A DNA stretch of 12,440 bases from contig SKYX01000423.1 in the NCBI GenBank assembly GCA_007127655.1, forward strand, positions 1 through 12,440, written 5' to 3'. Each line of letters starts with the position of its first letter. Positions within the stretch are counted from its first letter, which is position 1. A program made the position numbers and the translations under genes. The stretch comes from Desulfonatronum sp. Its GTDB lineage: Bacteria > Desulfobacterota > Desulfovibrionia > Desulfovibrionales > Desulfonatronaceae. Below the pieces are notes generated by a model, which saw nothing but the letters and a program-made list of their open reading frames with translations, did not search any database and was not told the DNA's origin. This document shows, piece after piece, positions 1 to 6,067 of this stretch.

Positions 1-354
1 GTCCAGGAGTTTGCTCGCGATGCACAGGCCCAGGGCCTCGAAGGTTTTGACCTGCAAGAGGTGGAGGTGATCGGTCCGGAGATAGTGGTCCAGCGGACCA
101 CGTATCCCCGGATACTCAATTACCACCTGAAAGCTGTTGTCCTGAACCCGGAAGCGAGCGGAGATGTCCGCGTTGTGCTTGGAGGTCTTGATGGTGCTCA
201 GGGCATAGAGAAAGACCTCCTCCACGGCCAGTTGCAACCGCTTGGCGTCCTCTTGCGGGGTATTGCGCAACCGACACAGTGCTTCTAAACCGGCATTGAC
301 CACCACGACCATCTCTCGGCGTGGGGTCACCGTCACACGGACCACTTCCTGCAT
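1..354 (-). CDS. RsbW-like ATPase-fold protein, partial (C-terminus off window)
   Basis: An uninterrupted 118-codon reading frame starts at ATG 354 and runs off the left edge. AAGAGG lies six bases before this ATG. The pattern fits the HATPase_c_2 group (anti-sigma/serine-kinase relatives such as RsbW): a helix LAVEEVFLYAL matches the N-box region, a beta-rich middle follows, and FEALGLCIASKLLD near the edge matches the family's GLGLxLVxxLxD segment. Two usual ATP-site residues look altered: the N-box Asn is Tyr, and the DxGxG box reads EYPGIRG, so nucleotide binding may be weak or lost. The gene begins 22 bp after the protease stop on the same strand, so co-transcription is likely. In such families the role is phospho-switch control of sigma factors or response proteins; a specific role here is not visible. 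The family call rests on motif pattern only. Confidence 0.6.
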   Translation of the reverse strand, partial: MQEVVRVTVTPRREMVVVVNAGLEALCRLRNTPQEDAKRLQLAVEEVFLYALSTIKTSKHNADISARFRVQDNSFQVVIEYPGIRGPLDHYLRTDHLHLLQVKTFEALGLCIASKLLD

Positions 355-376
355 TTCCAACCTCTTCGCAATGCGA

Positions 377-1402
377 CTAACGCGAGTTCGCCCTCGACTC
401 AAGTGGTGCGTACCGAGTTGCCACGAAGCGTCGCCCAAACATCCAGAACACGAAAAAAAATCCCAGGATCAACCATTCTCCACCCAGACCTTGTCCCGGA
501 GCAACGGTGCAGCCTCCGCCGCCGTCGTCCGCGTCGCAATCACCAACCCCGGAAACTCCCTTGACCCAGCCGCAGTAGTTGGCCATCCGGACATAGACTC
601 CATAAATTCCCGCAGTTCCGCACTGCAACCCCCAACTGGTCACCCCGGCCAGATAGGCGTTCCCCGAGCCGTCACGAACCAACATCGGCCCTCCGGAATC
701 CCCCTGACAGGTATCCTTCGAGCCGTCTCCGGGACCAGCACCGATCATATTGCCGGTGATACTGAACAGCGGCGGCGGATAGGCCAGAATCAACGCTGCT
801 TGGCTGACAATGGGAAATTGCGCCTCCTGGAGGACCGTTGGAAAGCCGCCCCTCGGCCCCAGTGCCCCCCAGCCCGCGACCCAGGCCGAAGCGCCGGGAT
901 TGGTCAGACCAGCCGGATCTCCGGGAGGGATCAGTGGCAAGGCCCCCCAAGTGGTTCCGTCCGCTGGCGGTTTGGTCAACTGAAGCAGGGCCAGATCGGA
1001 ATCATTGGTATTGCCGTTGTATTGTGGATGCACCACAATCCGCGCAACGGGAATCCGGTCCCCCCCCTGGCCGCGCAAGTCCGTTCGGCCGCTGAGCACG
1101 TGCAGGTCGCCGGGGTTGTATTTCAAGGCCCCGCTCTGGTCCGCCACGCAGTGCGCGGCCGTGACAACCCACTGCCCGGAAATCAACGTGCCGCCGCAAA
1201 ACTGGGCCCGGAAACCGTCGTCCACCCCGGCATGCAGCACGCCCACGATCCAGGGCCAATTCCGGATGTCCGTCGCCCTCCCGCCAAGAATCTTTTCCAC
1301 GGCGAGACCTCGTTCGCCCTGATCAGCCCAAACCGGCCCCGGAACGAACATCAGGACTCCCAGCAGTCCAAGTACCACTCCCTTGACGAAACGCATGTTC
1401 AT
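377..1402 (-). CDS. Secreted trypsin-like serine protease (S1 family) with C-terminal sorting-type tail
   Basis: The 341-residue protein has an N-terminal signal sequence (about residues 1-26, cleavage near VWA), a short propeptide ending EK, then ILGG at 38-41, the usual zymogen activation site. The catalytic triad is visible: His84 in TAAHC, Asp136 in DSDLALL, Ser236 in GDSGGP. Asp230, six residues before Ser236, matches chymotrypsin Asp189, predicting cleavage after Lys/Arg. The C-terminus has GGGGC (Cys298), a hydrophobic stretch (about 310-322) and RR, followed by 16 further residues; this resembles the tripartite CTERM signals (MYXO-, Synerg- or JDVT-CTERM) that retain proteins at the surface. 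ATG 1402 is chosen because AAAGGAG (1408-1414) lies five bases upstream; GTG 1408 would overlap this site. Transcribed divergently from nifU. Its natural target is unknown. Confidence 0.9.
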   Translation of the reverse strand: MNMRFVKGVVLGLLGVLMFVPGPVWADQGERGLAVEKILGGRATDIRNWPWIVGVLHAGVDDGFRAQFCGGTLISGQWVVTAAHCVADQSGALKYNPGDLHVLSGRTDLRGQGGDRIPVARIVVHPQYNGNTNDSDLALLQLTKPPADGTTWGALPLIPPGDPAGLTNPGASAWVAGWGALGPRGGFPTVLQEAQFPIVSQAALILAYPPPLFSITGNMIGAGPGDGSKDTCQGDSGGPMLVRDGSGNAYLAGVTSWGLQCGTAGIYGVYVRMANYCGWVKGVSGVGDCDADDGGGGCTVAPGQGLGGEWLILGFFFVFWMFGRRFVATRYAPLESRANSR

Positions 1403-1476
1403 GACCACTCCTTTTGGTTGATCGACTTCTTCATTGCTGATTAATTTACTCAGACTTTTTCACAGTCCGGAAATAA

Positions 1477-1493
1477 CGGCATGTTACATGCCG
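1477..1493. promoter_or_regulatory. Perfect 17-bp palindrome in the protease/nifU divergent region
   Basis: CGGCATG-TTA-CATGCCG is a perfect 7-3-7 inverted repeat. It lies 75 bp before the protease start and 120 bp before the nifU start, in the 210-bp gap 1403-1612. The short spacer, lack of a following T-run and divergent location suit a dimeric repressor or activator site better than a terminator. No regulator can be named. I could not place confident -35/-10 boxes or a sigma-54 element in the gap. Confidence 0.45.
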
Positions 1494-1612
1494 AATTATC
1501 TAAACATAGCCTGAACAATGGACCATGACAAGCCTATTGAACCCGACGTGCAAAAAGCATAGGTTCATTGTCGCACAACGAAACACGAACATTCTTTCCA
1601 GGAGTTCCAGCC

Positions 1613-2458
1613 ATGTGGGATTATACCGACAAAGTTCGCGACCATTTTCTCAACCCCCGCAACGCCGGCCCGATGGACGACCCCACGGCGGTGGGCGAGG
1701 TAGGCAGCCTGGCCTGCGGCGACGCACTAAAGCTGTTTCTGAAAATCGACGACTCCGGGCGGATAACCGACGCAACCTTTCAGACCTTCGGCTGTGCCAG
1801 TGCCATCGCCTCCAGCTCCGTGCTCACCGAGTTGCTCAAGGGCAAGACCGTTGACGAGGCCGCGGCCATCACCAACAAGGAGATCGCCACGGAGTTGGGC
1901 GGCCTGCCCAGGGAAAAAATGCACTGCTCCGTCATGGGCCAGGAAGCTCTGGAGTCGGCCCTGAAGCGCTACCGCGGCGAGCTGGGGCCCATGGTCAAGC
2001 CCGAGGGCGAAATCGTCTGTAAGTGCTTCGGCGTCACGGACGTCCAGATCCGCCGGGCCATCACTGAAAATGGGCTGACCACGGTGGAGGAGATCACTGA
2101 CTACACCAAGGCCGGCGGCGGGTGCGGCGAATGCGTGCTGGACCTGGAGCGCATCCTGGCCGAAACCCGTGGCACGGAGCCTGCCAAGCCCAAGCCTGTC
2201 GCGCCCAAGCGCAAGCTGACCAACCTCCAGCGGATGCAGCTGGTGACCAAGGTCATTGACGAGGAAATCCGGCCCAGCCTGAAAAAGGACCGCGGCGACA
2301 TCGAGCTGCTGGATATTGAGGGACTCAAGGTTCTGGTCTCCATGCGCGGAGCCTGCTCGGGCTGTCCTTCCAGCCAATTGACCATCAAGGAACTGGTCCA
2401 ACGCCGGTTGCGAGACGCCGTGGACCCGGACATCATCGTGGAGGAGGTGCGCTCATGA
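1613..2458 (+). CDS. nifU: NifU, three-domain Fe-S cluster scaffold
   Basis: NifU accepts sulfur from NifS and iron to build transient [2Fe-2S]/[4Fe-4S] clusters for transfer to apo-proteins in the cytoplasm. The 281-residue protein has the full Azotobacter-type layout. An IscU-like domain (about 1-125) carries Cys35, Cys61 and Cys105. A central ferredoxin-like domain (about 133-182) has Cys136, Cys138, Cys171 and Cys174, the usual CxC...CxxC ligands of a permanent [2Fe-2S] cluster. A C-terminal Nfu-type domain (about 205-278) has CSGC at 248-251. The start is ATG 1613, with AGGAG at 1600-1604 and the family-typical N-terminus MWDYTDKV; an upstream in-frame start at 1568 adds only untypical sequence. 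The stop overlaps the nifS start (ATGA), implying coupled translation. No nitrogenase gene is in the window, so a housekeeping Fe-S role, as in other NIF-type users, is plausible. Confidence 0.96.
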   Translation: MWDYTDKVRDHFLNPRNAGPMDDPTAVGEVGSLACGDALKLFLKIDDSGRITDATFQTFGCASAIASSSVLTELLKGKTVDEAAAITNKEIATELGGLPREKMHCSVMGQEALESALKRYRGELGPMVKPEGEIVCKCFGVTDVQIRRAITENGLTTVEEITDYTKAGGGCGECVLDLERILAETRGTEPAKPKPVAPKRKLTNLQRMQLVTKVIDEEIRPSLKKDRGDIELLDIEGLKVLVSMRGACSGCPSSQLTIKELVQRRLRDAVDPDIIVEEVRS

Positions 2459-3639
2459 AGGTGATCTACCTGGACAACAACGCCACGACCTGTGTCGCCC
2501 CGGAAGTCCTGGAGGCCATGCTGCCCTTTTTGCGGGACTCCTACGGCAACGCCTCCAGCATGCACGGCTTCGGCGGCCAGGTCGGCAAGTTTATCGCCGA
2601 GGCTCGGGAGCGCACGGCCGAGGCCTTGGGCTGCTCCCCGGAGGAAATCATCTTCACCTCCTGCGGCACGGAAAGCGACAACACGGCCATCTTTTCCACG
2701 GTCCGCTCCCAGCCGGAAAAGCGGCATGTGGTAACCACCCGGGTGGAGCATCCCGCTGTCCTGAACGTGGCCAGCCACTTGGAAATCGCCGGGTACGAGG
2801 TCACCCATTTGAAGGTGGACGAACTGGGGAGGCTTGATTTGCAGGAACTGGAGGACAGCCTGCGTCCGGACACGGCCCTGGTCTCCATCATGCACGCCAA
2901 CAACGAAAACGGTGTGATCTTCCCCCTGGAACGGATCGCCGAAATCGTCAAAAGCCGGGGCATCCTCCTGCACACCGACGCGGTTCAGACCGTAGGCAAG
3001 TTGTCCATTGACCTCCAGAAGTTGGCCGTGGACTTCCTGGCCCTTTCCGCCCACAAGGTGCACGGCCCCAAGGGAATGGGAGCGCTGTACGTCCGCCGTG
3101 GCGTGCCGTTTCGTCCCTTCATGCTCGGCGGACACCAGGAAAAAGGCCGACGGGCCGGAACCGAGAACGTGGCCGGGATCGTTGCCCTGGGCAAGGCCAT
3201 GGAAATGGCCGCGACCGGGATTGTCGAGGAAAATTCCCGAGTCCGGGCACTGCGTGACCGTCTGGAACAGGGGATCATGGCCGCGGTGTCGGACGTGCGC
3301 CGCAACGGAGACCCGGAAAACCGCCTGCCCAATACCACCAGCCTGGCCTTTAAGTACATTGAGGGCGAATCCATCCTGCTGATGCTGGACCAGTACGGCA
3401 TTTGCGCCAGTTCCGGATCGGCCTGCACCTCAGGCAGCCTGGAGCCCTCCCACGTGCTCCGGGCCATGGGCGTGCCCTTCACCTTTGCCCACGGCTCCAT
3501 CCGTTTCAGCCTGAGCCGGTATACCACGGACGAGGAAATCGATCTGGTCCTGCGCGAACTGCCCGGCATCGTATCCAGGCTGCGGGCCATGTCGCCATTC
3601 ACCGGGAAGGACGATGCCGCGCCGGGTTGCGCCTGTTGA
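2455..3639 (+). CDS. nifS: NifS cysteine desulfurase
   Basis: This is a PLP-dependent class V aminotransferase-fold enzyme that removes sulfur from L-cysteine, giving alanine and a persulfide delivered to NifU. The 394-residue length equals the family norm. Visible features are the N-terminal YLDNNATT, the cofactor-binding segment HTDAVQTVGK (173-182), the PLP lysine Lys201 in SAHKVHGPKG, RRAGTEN (232-238), and the catalytic Cys324 in SGSACTSG, as in group I NifS/IscS. The ATG overlaps the nifU stop, and GAGGAGG (2441-2447) lies seven bases upstream inside nifU. The C-terminus ends with an extra Cys pair (GCAC), which is not catalytic in known members. NifS is favoured over IscS because of its fusion-type NifU partner and the absence of iscR, iscA or hscBA nearby. 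Confidence 0.96.
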   Translation: MKVIYLDNNATTCVAPEVLEAMLPFLRDSYGNASSMHGFGGQVGKFIAEARERTAEALGCSPEEIIFTSCGTESDNTAIFSTVRSQPEKRHVVTTRVEHPAVLNVASHLEIAGYEVTHLKVDELGRLDLQELEDSLRPDTALVSIMHANNENGVIFPLERIAEIVKSRGILLHTDAVQTVGKLSIDLQKLAVDFLALSAHKVHGPKGMGALYVRRGVPFRPFMLGGHQEKGRRAGTENVAGIVALGKAMEMAATGIVEENSRVRALRDRLEQGIMAAVSDVRRNGDPENRLPNTTSLAFKYIEGESILLMLDQYGICASSGSACTSGSLEPSHVLRAMGVPFTFAHGSIRFSLSRYTTDEEIDLVLRELPGIVSRLRAMSPFTGKDDAAPGCAC

Positions 3640-3678
3640 GAAGGCAAGCTGGATGCGGCTGTCGCCTTATTGCAGTTG

Positions 3679-3792
3679 TCGGTGTCGGCGCTTCGCTATC
3701 GGTATCAATAAAATGGCTTATGTGCCAATAACCTGATTTCGATCCCGATTTCGATCCCGATTTCGATCCCGATAGCGAAGCGCCGACACCGA
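3679..3792. repeat. Long palindromic repeat (24-bp perfect arms, 66-nt loop) between nifS and cysE
   Basis: The arm at 3679-3702 (begins TCGGTGTCGGCGCTTC) is exactly complementary to 3769-3792 (ends GAAGCGCCGACACCGA), 24 of 24 bases. The similarity continues imperfectly into the loop (TATCAATA against the GATCGAAA pattern). The loop carries the 12-nt tandem array described separately. Neither an open coding frame with support nor flanking target duplications were found. Such a structure could form a strong RNA hairpin and limit read-through from nifS, but no T-run follows on the plus strand. It may be one copy of a dispersed REP-like family, which a genome search would show. Confidence 0.85.
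3735..3770. repeat. Three tandem 12-nt units GATTTCGATCCC
   Basis: Three identical head-to-tail copies of GATTTCGATCCC occupy 36 bp. Each unit is itself two related hexamers (GATTTC and GATCCC). The last copy runs into the right palindrome arm, sharing its final two bases with it. The unit length is a multiple of three, so false reading frames through it yield periodic peptides; no such frame has ribosome-binding support. Confidence 0.9.
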
Positions 3793-3810
3793 AAGAAAAC
3801 CATTGAATCG

Positions 3811-3858
3811 GTAATTGCATTACACATTTTCTGACTCCAAACCACCGAGTAATTGCAT
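3811..3858. promoter_or_regulatory. Repeated GTAATTGCAT motif before cysE
   Basis: GTAAT-TGC-ATTAC (3811-3823) is a perfect 5-3-5 inverted repeat. Its left ten bases GTAATTGCAT recur in direct orientation at 3849-3858, where they overlap the chosen cysE start codon. The 38-bp spacing is not far from four helical turns. This suggests a paired operator for cysE control, but no regulator is identified. Confidence 0.35.
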
Positions 3859-4795
3859 GAATACCCCAGAGATGATGGAACTGAGCATCGCCCCACTCAA
3901 GGATGTGGTGCGCCGCCTTTGCGAACCCGACTCCTGCAAGGACGTCTGCCGCGCCCCGGTCCACGACCAGCCCATGCCTTCGGTTCCGGCGATTACGGAA
4001 ATCGTGGAGCGGCTCCGGGCCGTCCTTTTCCCCGGCTACTACGGGGACTCCGAAGTCACCCCGGACTCCTTGAGCTACCACATCGGGGCCGGCCTGGACC
4101 GGGTCTACCGGCTGGCCACCGAACAAATCAGGCGCGGATACTGTTTTCTGTGCCGGGTCAACGAAGAGGAGGACTGCGGGGACTGCCAGGACCTGGCCGT
4201 GGATCTGGCCAGCAAGTTCATCACCACCCTGCCCAAGATCCGCGGCCTCCTGGCCACGGACGTCCAGGCCGCTCTGGCCGGAGATCCGGCGGCCAAGACG
4301 CCTGGGGAGATCATCTTCAGCTATCCCAGCATCATAGCCCTGACCCACTATCGCATCGCTCATGAACTCTACCACCTGGGCGTGGACATGATCCCCCGGA
4401 TCATCTGCGAAATGGCCCACTCCAAGACCGGCATCGACATCCATCCCGGCGCGGAGATCGGCACCCACTTCTTCATCGACCACGGCACGGGCACGGTGAT
4501 CGGCGAGACCAGCATCATCGGCAACAACGTCCGGCTTTACCAGGGCGTGACCCTGGGCGCGAAAAGTTTCCCCAAGGACGCCAACGGCCAAATCATCAAG
4601 GGCCTGCCCCGCCACCCGGTCCTGGAAGACGACGTGATCATCTACTCCGGAGCAACCATCCTGGGCCGGGTGACTATCGGCAAAGGCTCGGTCATCGGCG
4701 GCAACGTCTGGGTCACCGAAAGCGTTCCCCCGGGCTCCCGCCTGATCCAACAACGCCCCAGCTCGCAGCTTTTCAGTGGTGGCGAGGGAATTTGA
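3857..4795 (+). CDS. cysE: Serine O-acetyltransferase, EpsC type
   Basis: The enzyme transfers acetyl from acetyl-CoA to L-serine, giving O-acetylserine for cysteine synthesis. The 312-residue protein has an N-terminal helical domain (about 1-185) and a C-terminal left-handed beta-helix of hexapeptide repeats (about 190-290). IDHGTGTVIGET (207-218) and RHP (252-254) hold the expected catalytic Asp208/His209 and His253. An unusual feature of the helical domain is a tetracysteine pattern: Cys96, Cys99, Cys107 and Cys110 (CxxC-x7-CxxC). The longer N-terminal domain fits the EpsC branch rather than the E. coli CysE branch. No clear Shine-Dalgarno site precedes ATG 3857; ATG 3872 or 3875 are possible alternatives, and a TTG at 3815 is less likely. 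It lies 217 bp after nifS on the same strand; no cysK accompanies it here. Confidence 0.93.
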   Translation: MNTPEMMELSIAPLKDVVRRLCEPDSCKDVCRAPVHDQPMPSVPAITEIVERLRAVLFPGYYGDSEVTPDSLSYHIGAGLDRVYRLATEQIRRGYCFLCRVNEEEDCGDCQDLAVDLASKFITTLPKIRGLLATDVQAALAGDPAAKTPGEIIFSYPSIIALTHYRIAHELYHLGVDMIPRIICEMAHSKTGIDIHPGAEIGTHFFIDHGTGTVIGETSIIGNNVRLYQGVTLGAKSFPKDANGQIIKGLPRHPVLEDDVIIYSGATILGRVTIGKGSVIGGNVWVTESVPPGSRLIQQRPSSQLFSGGEGI

Positions 4796-4852
4796 GAACT
4801 GGATGAGATCAGGGAAACCCAGAGGTGAAATAATCGCAAGGAGGTATATAGA

Positions 4853-5080
4853 ATGGCAATGGAATCAGCCGTCATCGAACACGAAGCCATGAATCTGCCG
4901 CCCATTGAACGCGCTTTGCTTGCGGATCGTCTTTTGCAGACACTGGACACTTCGGATGAATCAATTATCAAGGCATGGGGCAGGGTTGCCGAAAAGCGCC
5001 TTGAGAAATATCGTTCCGGTGAAATGGAAGCATTTGATGCCGACATGGTTGTTGCCGCGCTCAGAAAATCACTGAGATGA
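4853..5080 (+). CDS. Addiction-module antitoxin (TIGR02574-like)
   Basis: This 75-residue acidic, mostly helical protein shows the family pattern LPPIERALLADRLLQTLD near the N-terminus (residues 15-32), then AWGRVAEKRLEKYRSGEMEAFDADMV, typical of the small putative addiction-module proteins that pair with RelE/ParE toxins. It would bind and neutralise the next gene's product, and such antitoxins often repress their own promoter. A very strong ribosome site AAGGAGG (4838-4844) precedes the ATG by eight bases, consistent with antitoxin being made in excess. Its stop overlaps the toxin start (ATGA). No inverted repeat operator was seen in the 57-bp gap after cysE, and no separate promoter could be placed. 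Confidence 0.85.
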   Translation: MAMESAVIEHEAMNLPPIERALLADRLLQTLDTSDESIIKAWGRVAEKRLEKYRSGEMEAFDADMVVAALRKSLR

Positions 5081-5364
5081 TCCAGTTCCGCATCCTATCG
5101 GAAGCACTTCAAGACCTCGCCAATGCCGTACAGTATTACGAAACCGAATGCCCCGGCCTTGGAGCTGACTTCCTCTCCGAATACGAAAGAACCATCTCGA
5201 GAATTCGACATTTTCCCGAGGCTTGGTCACCGATCAACGCCAATTTGCGAAGATGCCTGCTGCGTCGGTTTCCTTACGCGGTGTTCTATTCGAAGGAAGG
5301 AAACATGATCGTCATTTCAGCCGTATCGGACCTCCGCCGAGATCCGGAGAAACTTCCTCAGTAG
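5077..5364 (+). CDS. RelE/ParE-superfamily toxin
   Basis: The 95-residue protein fits the ParE/RelE fold: an N-terminal strand (QFRILSEALQDL), a helical hairpin with YYE at about 20-22 and FLSEYERTISRI, the FPEAW and RRCLLRRFPYAVFY core, and the final strand IVISAVSDLRRDPE. The RRFPYAVFY-x(n)-VISAVSDLRRDP pattern is characteristic of the group that pairs with TIGR02574-type antitoxins. ParE members poison gyrase, RelE members cut ribosome-bound mRNA; the sequence alone does not settle which, although the pairing leans to ParE-like. ATG overlaps the antitoxin stop and has no good ribosome site of its own, implying translational coupling. Both genes appear intact. Confidence 0.88.
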   Translation: MIQFRILSEALQDLANAVQYYETECPGLGADFLSEYERTISRIRHFPEAWSPINANLRRCLLRRFPYAVFYSKEGNMIVISAVSDLRRDPEKLPQ

Positions 5365-5428
5365 CCCCCGAAACGAATGAAAAACCGTCCTCGTTCACAG
5401 CCAAACATATCTTGAAACCGGAGCAACG

Positions 5429-5938
5429 ATGCCCCTTTACGAATTCTACTGCCAGGACTGCCATACCATCTACAACTTCTTTTCCCCTCGGATTAACACG
5501 GAAAAGCAGCCGGACTGCCCCAAGTGCGGACGGCCGGAGTTGGAACGACAGGTTTCCGTATTCGCCATTTCCAAAAATCGTCCTGATACCGGAGACGGTG
5601 AGGACGGCATGGACGGGATGCCCGACCTTTCCGGCCTGGACGAGGCCAAGCTGGAACGGGCCATGGCCATGATGGCCCGGGAGGCCGAAGGCATGGACGA
5701 GGATGATCCCCGCCAGGCGGCCCAGTTGATGCGCAAGCTCTGCGACGTCACGGGCATGAATTTCGGGGAGGGCATGGAGGAGGCCCTGGCCAGAATGGAA
5801 GCCGGGGAAGACCCCGAGCAGGTCGAAGCCGAAATGGGCGACATGTTCGAGAATATGGACTTCAGCCCCATCGGCGCCAAAAAGCTGCGCCGCGCCCTGC
5901 GCGCGCCAGCCCGGGACGAGACGATTTACGATATGTGA
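5429..5938 (+). CDS. FmdB-family zinc-ribbon protein
   Basis: The 169-residue protein opens with MPLYEFYCQDC, the hallmark of the FmdB/CxxC-CxxC-SSSS regulatory-protein family. Cys8, Cys11, Cys30 and Cys33 form two CxxC pairs expected to bind one zinc ion. After residue 45 it has a long, highly acidic, methionine-rich tail with helical character (EDGMDGMPDLSGLDEAKLE, then repeated GMEE and EAEMGDM-type stretches), much longer than minimal FmdB proteins. The family was named from a suspected regulator of formamidase or formylmethanofuran dehydrogenase genes, but its general function is unproven. GGAG at 5420-5423 precedes ATG by five bases. It sits 64 bp after the toxin; shared transcription is possible but not shown. 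Confidence 0.85.
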   Translation: MPLYEFYCQDCHTIYNFFSPRINTEKQPDCPKCGRPELERQVSVFAISKNRPDTGDGEDGMDGMPDLSGLDEAKLERAMAMMAREAEGMDEDDPRQAAQLMRKLCDVTGMNFGEGMEEALARMEAGEDPEQVEAEMGDMFENMDFSPIGAKKLRRALRAPARDETIYDM

Positions 5939-5956
5939 GGCGGGTAAGAAAAGAGA

Positions 5957-5991
5957 GAAGACAAGTGTCAGAAGACAGGAGTCAGAAGGCA
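5957..5991. repeat. Degenerate heptanucleotide tract at the fmdB/DUF62 convergent junction
   Basis: Five consecutive seven-base units can be read in register: GAAGACA, AGTGTCA, GAAGACA, GGAGTCA, GAAGGCA. All end in CA and most begin GAAG. A sixth, weaker unit may follow. The pattern matches the degenerate leading units (GAATTCA) of the tract at 10452-10531. No open coding frame with support crosses it, and no hairpin terminator was recognised in the 129-bp gap 5939-6067. Confidence 0.5.
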
Positions 5992-6067
5992 GAGGGCGAA
6001 ATGGTAGGCGCTCGGCCCGTTGCGACGCGAAGGCTTCATAGGGCTGAATGGAAATCGGGCAACCCGG

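Noticed and set aside
242..1444. 400-codon plus-strand open frame
   Set aside because: It is antisense to the protease gene, whose catalytic motifs, signal sequence and ribosome site are clear; the plus frame has no recognisable domain and an unnatural Arg/Pro-rich composition.
2101..3135. 344-codon minus-strand open frame across nifU/nifS
   Set aside because: Pure antisense shadow of two well-supported genes in GC-rich DNA.
3599..4753. 384-codon minus-strand open frame across cysE and the repeat
   Set aside because: Antisense to cysE; the periodic peptide it encodes comes from the 12-nt tandem units, not from a protein repeat.
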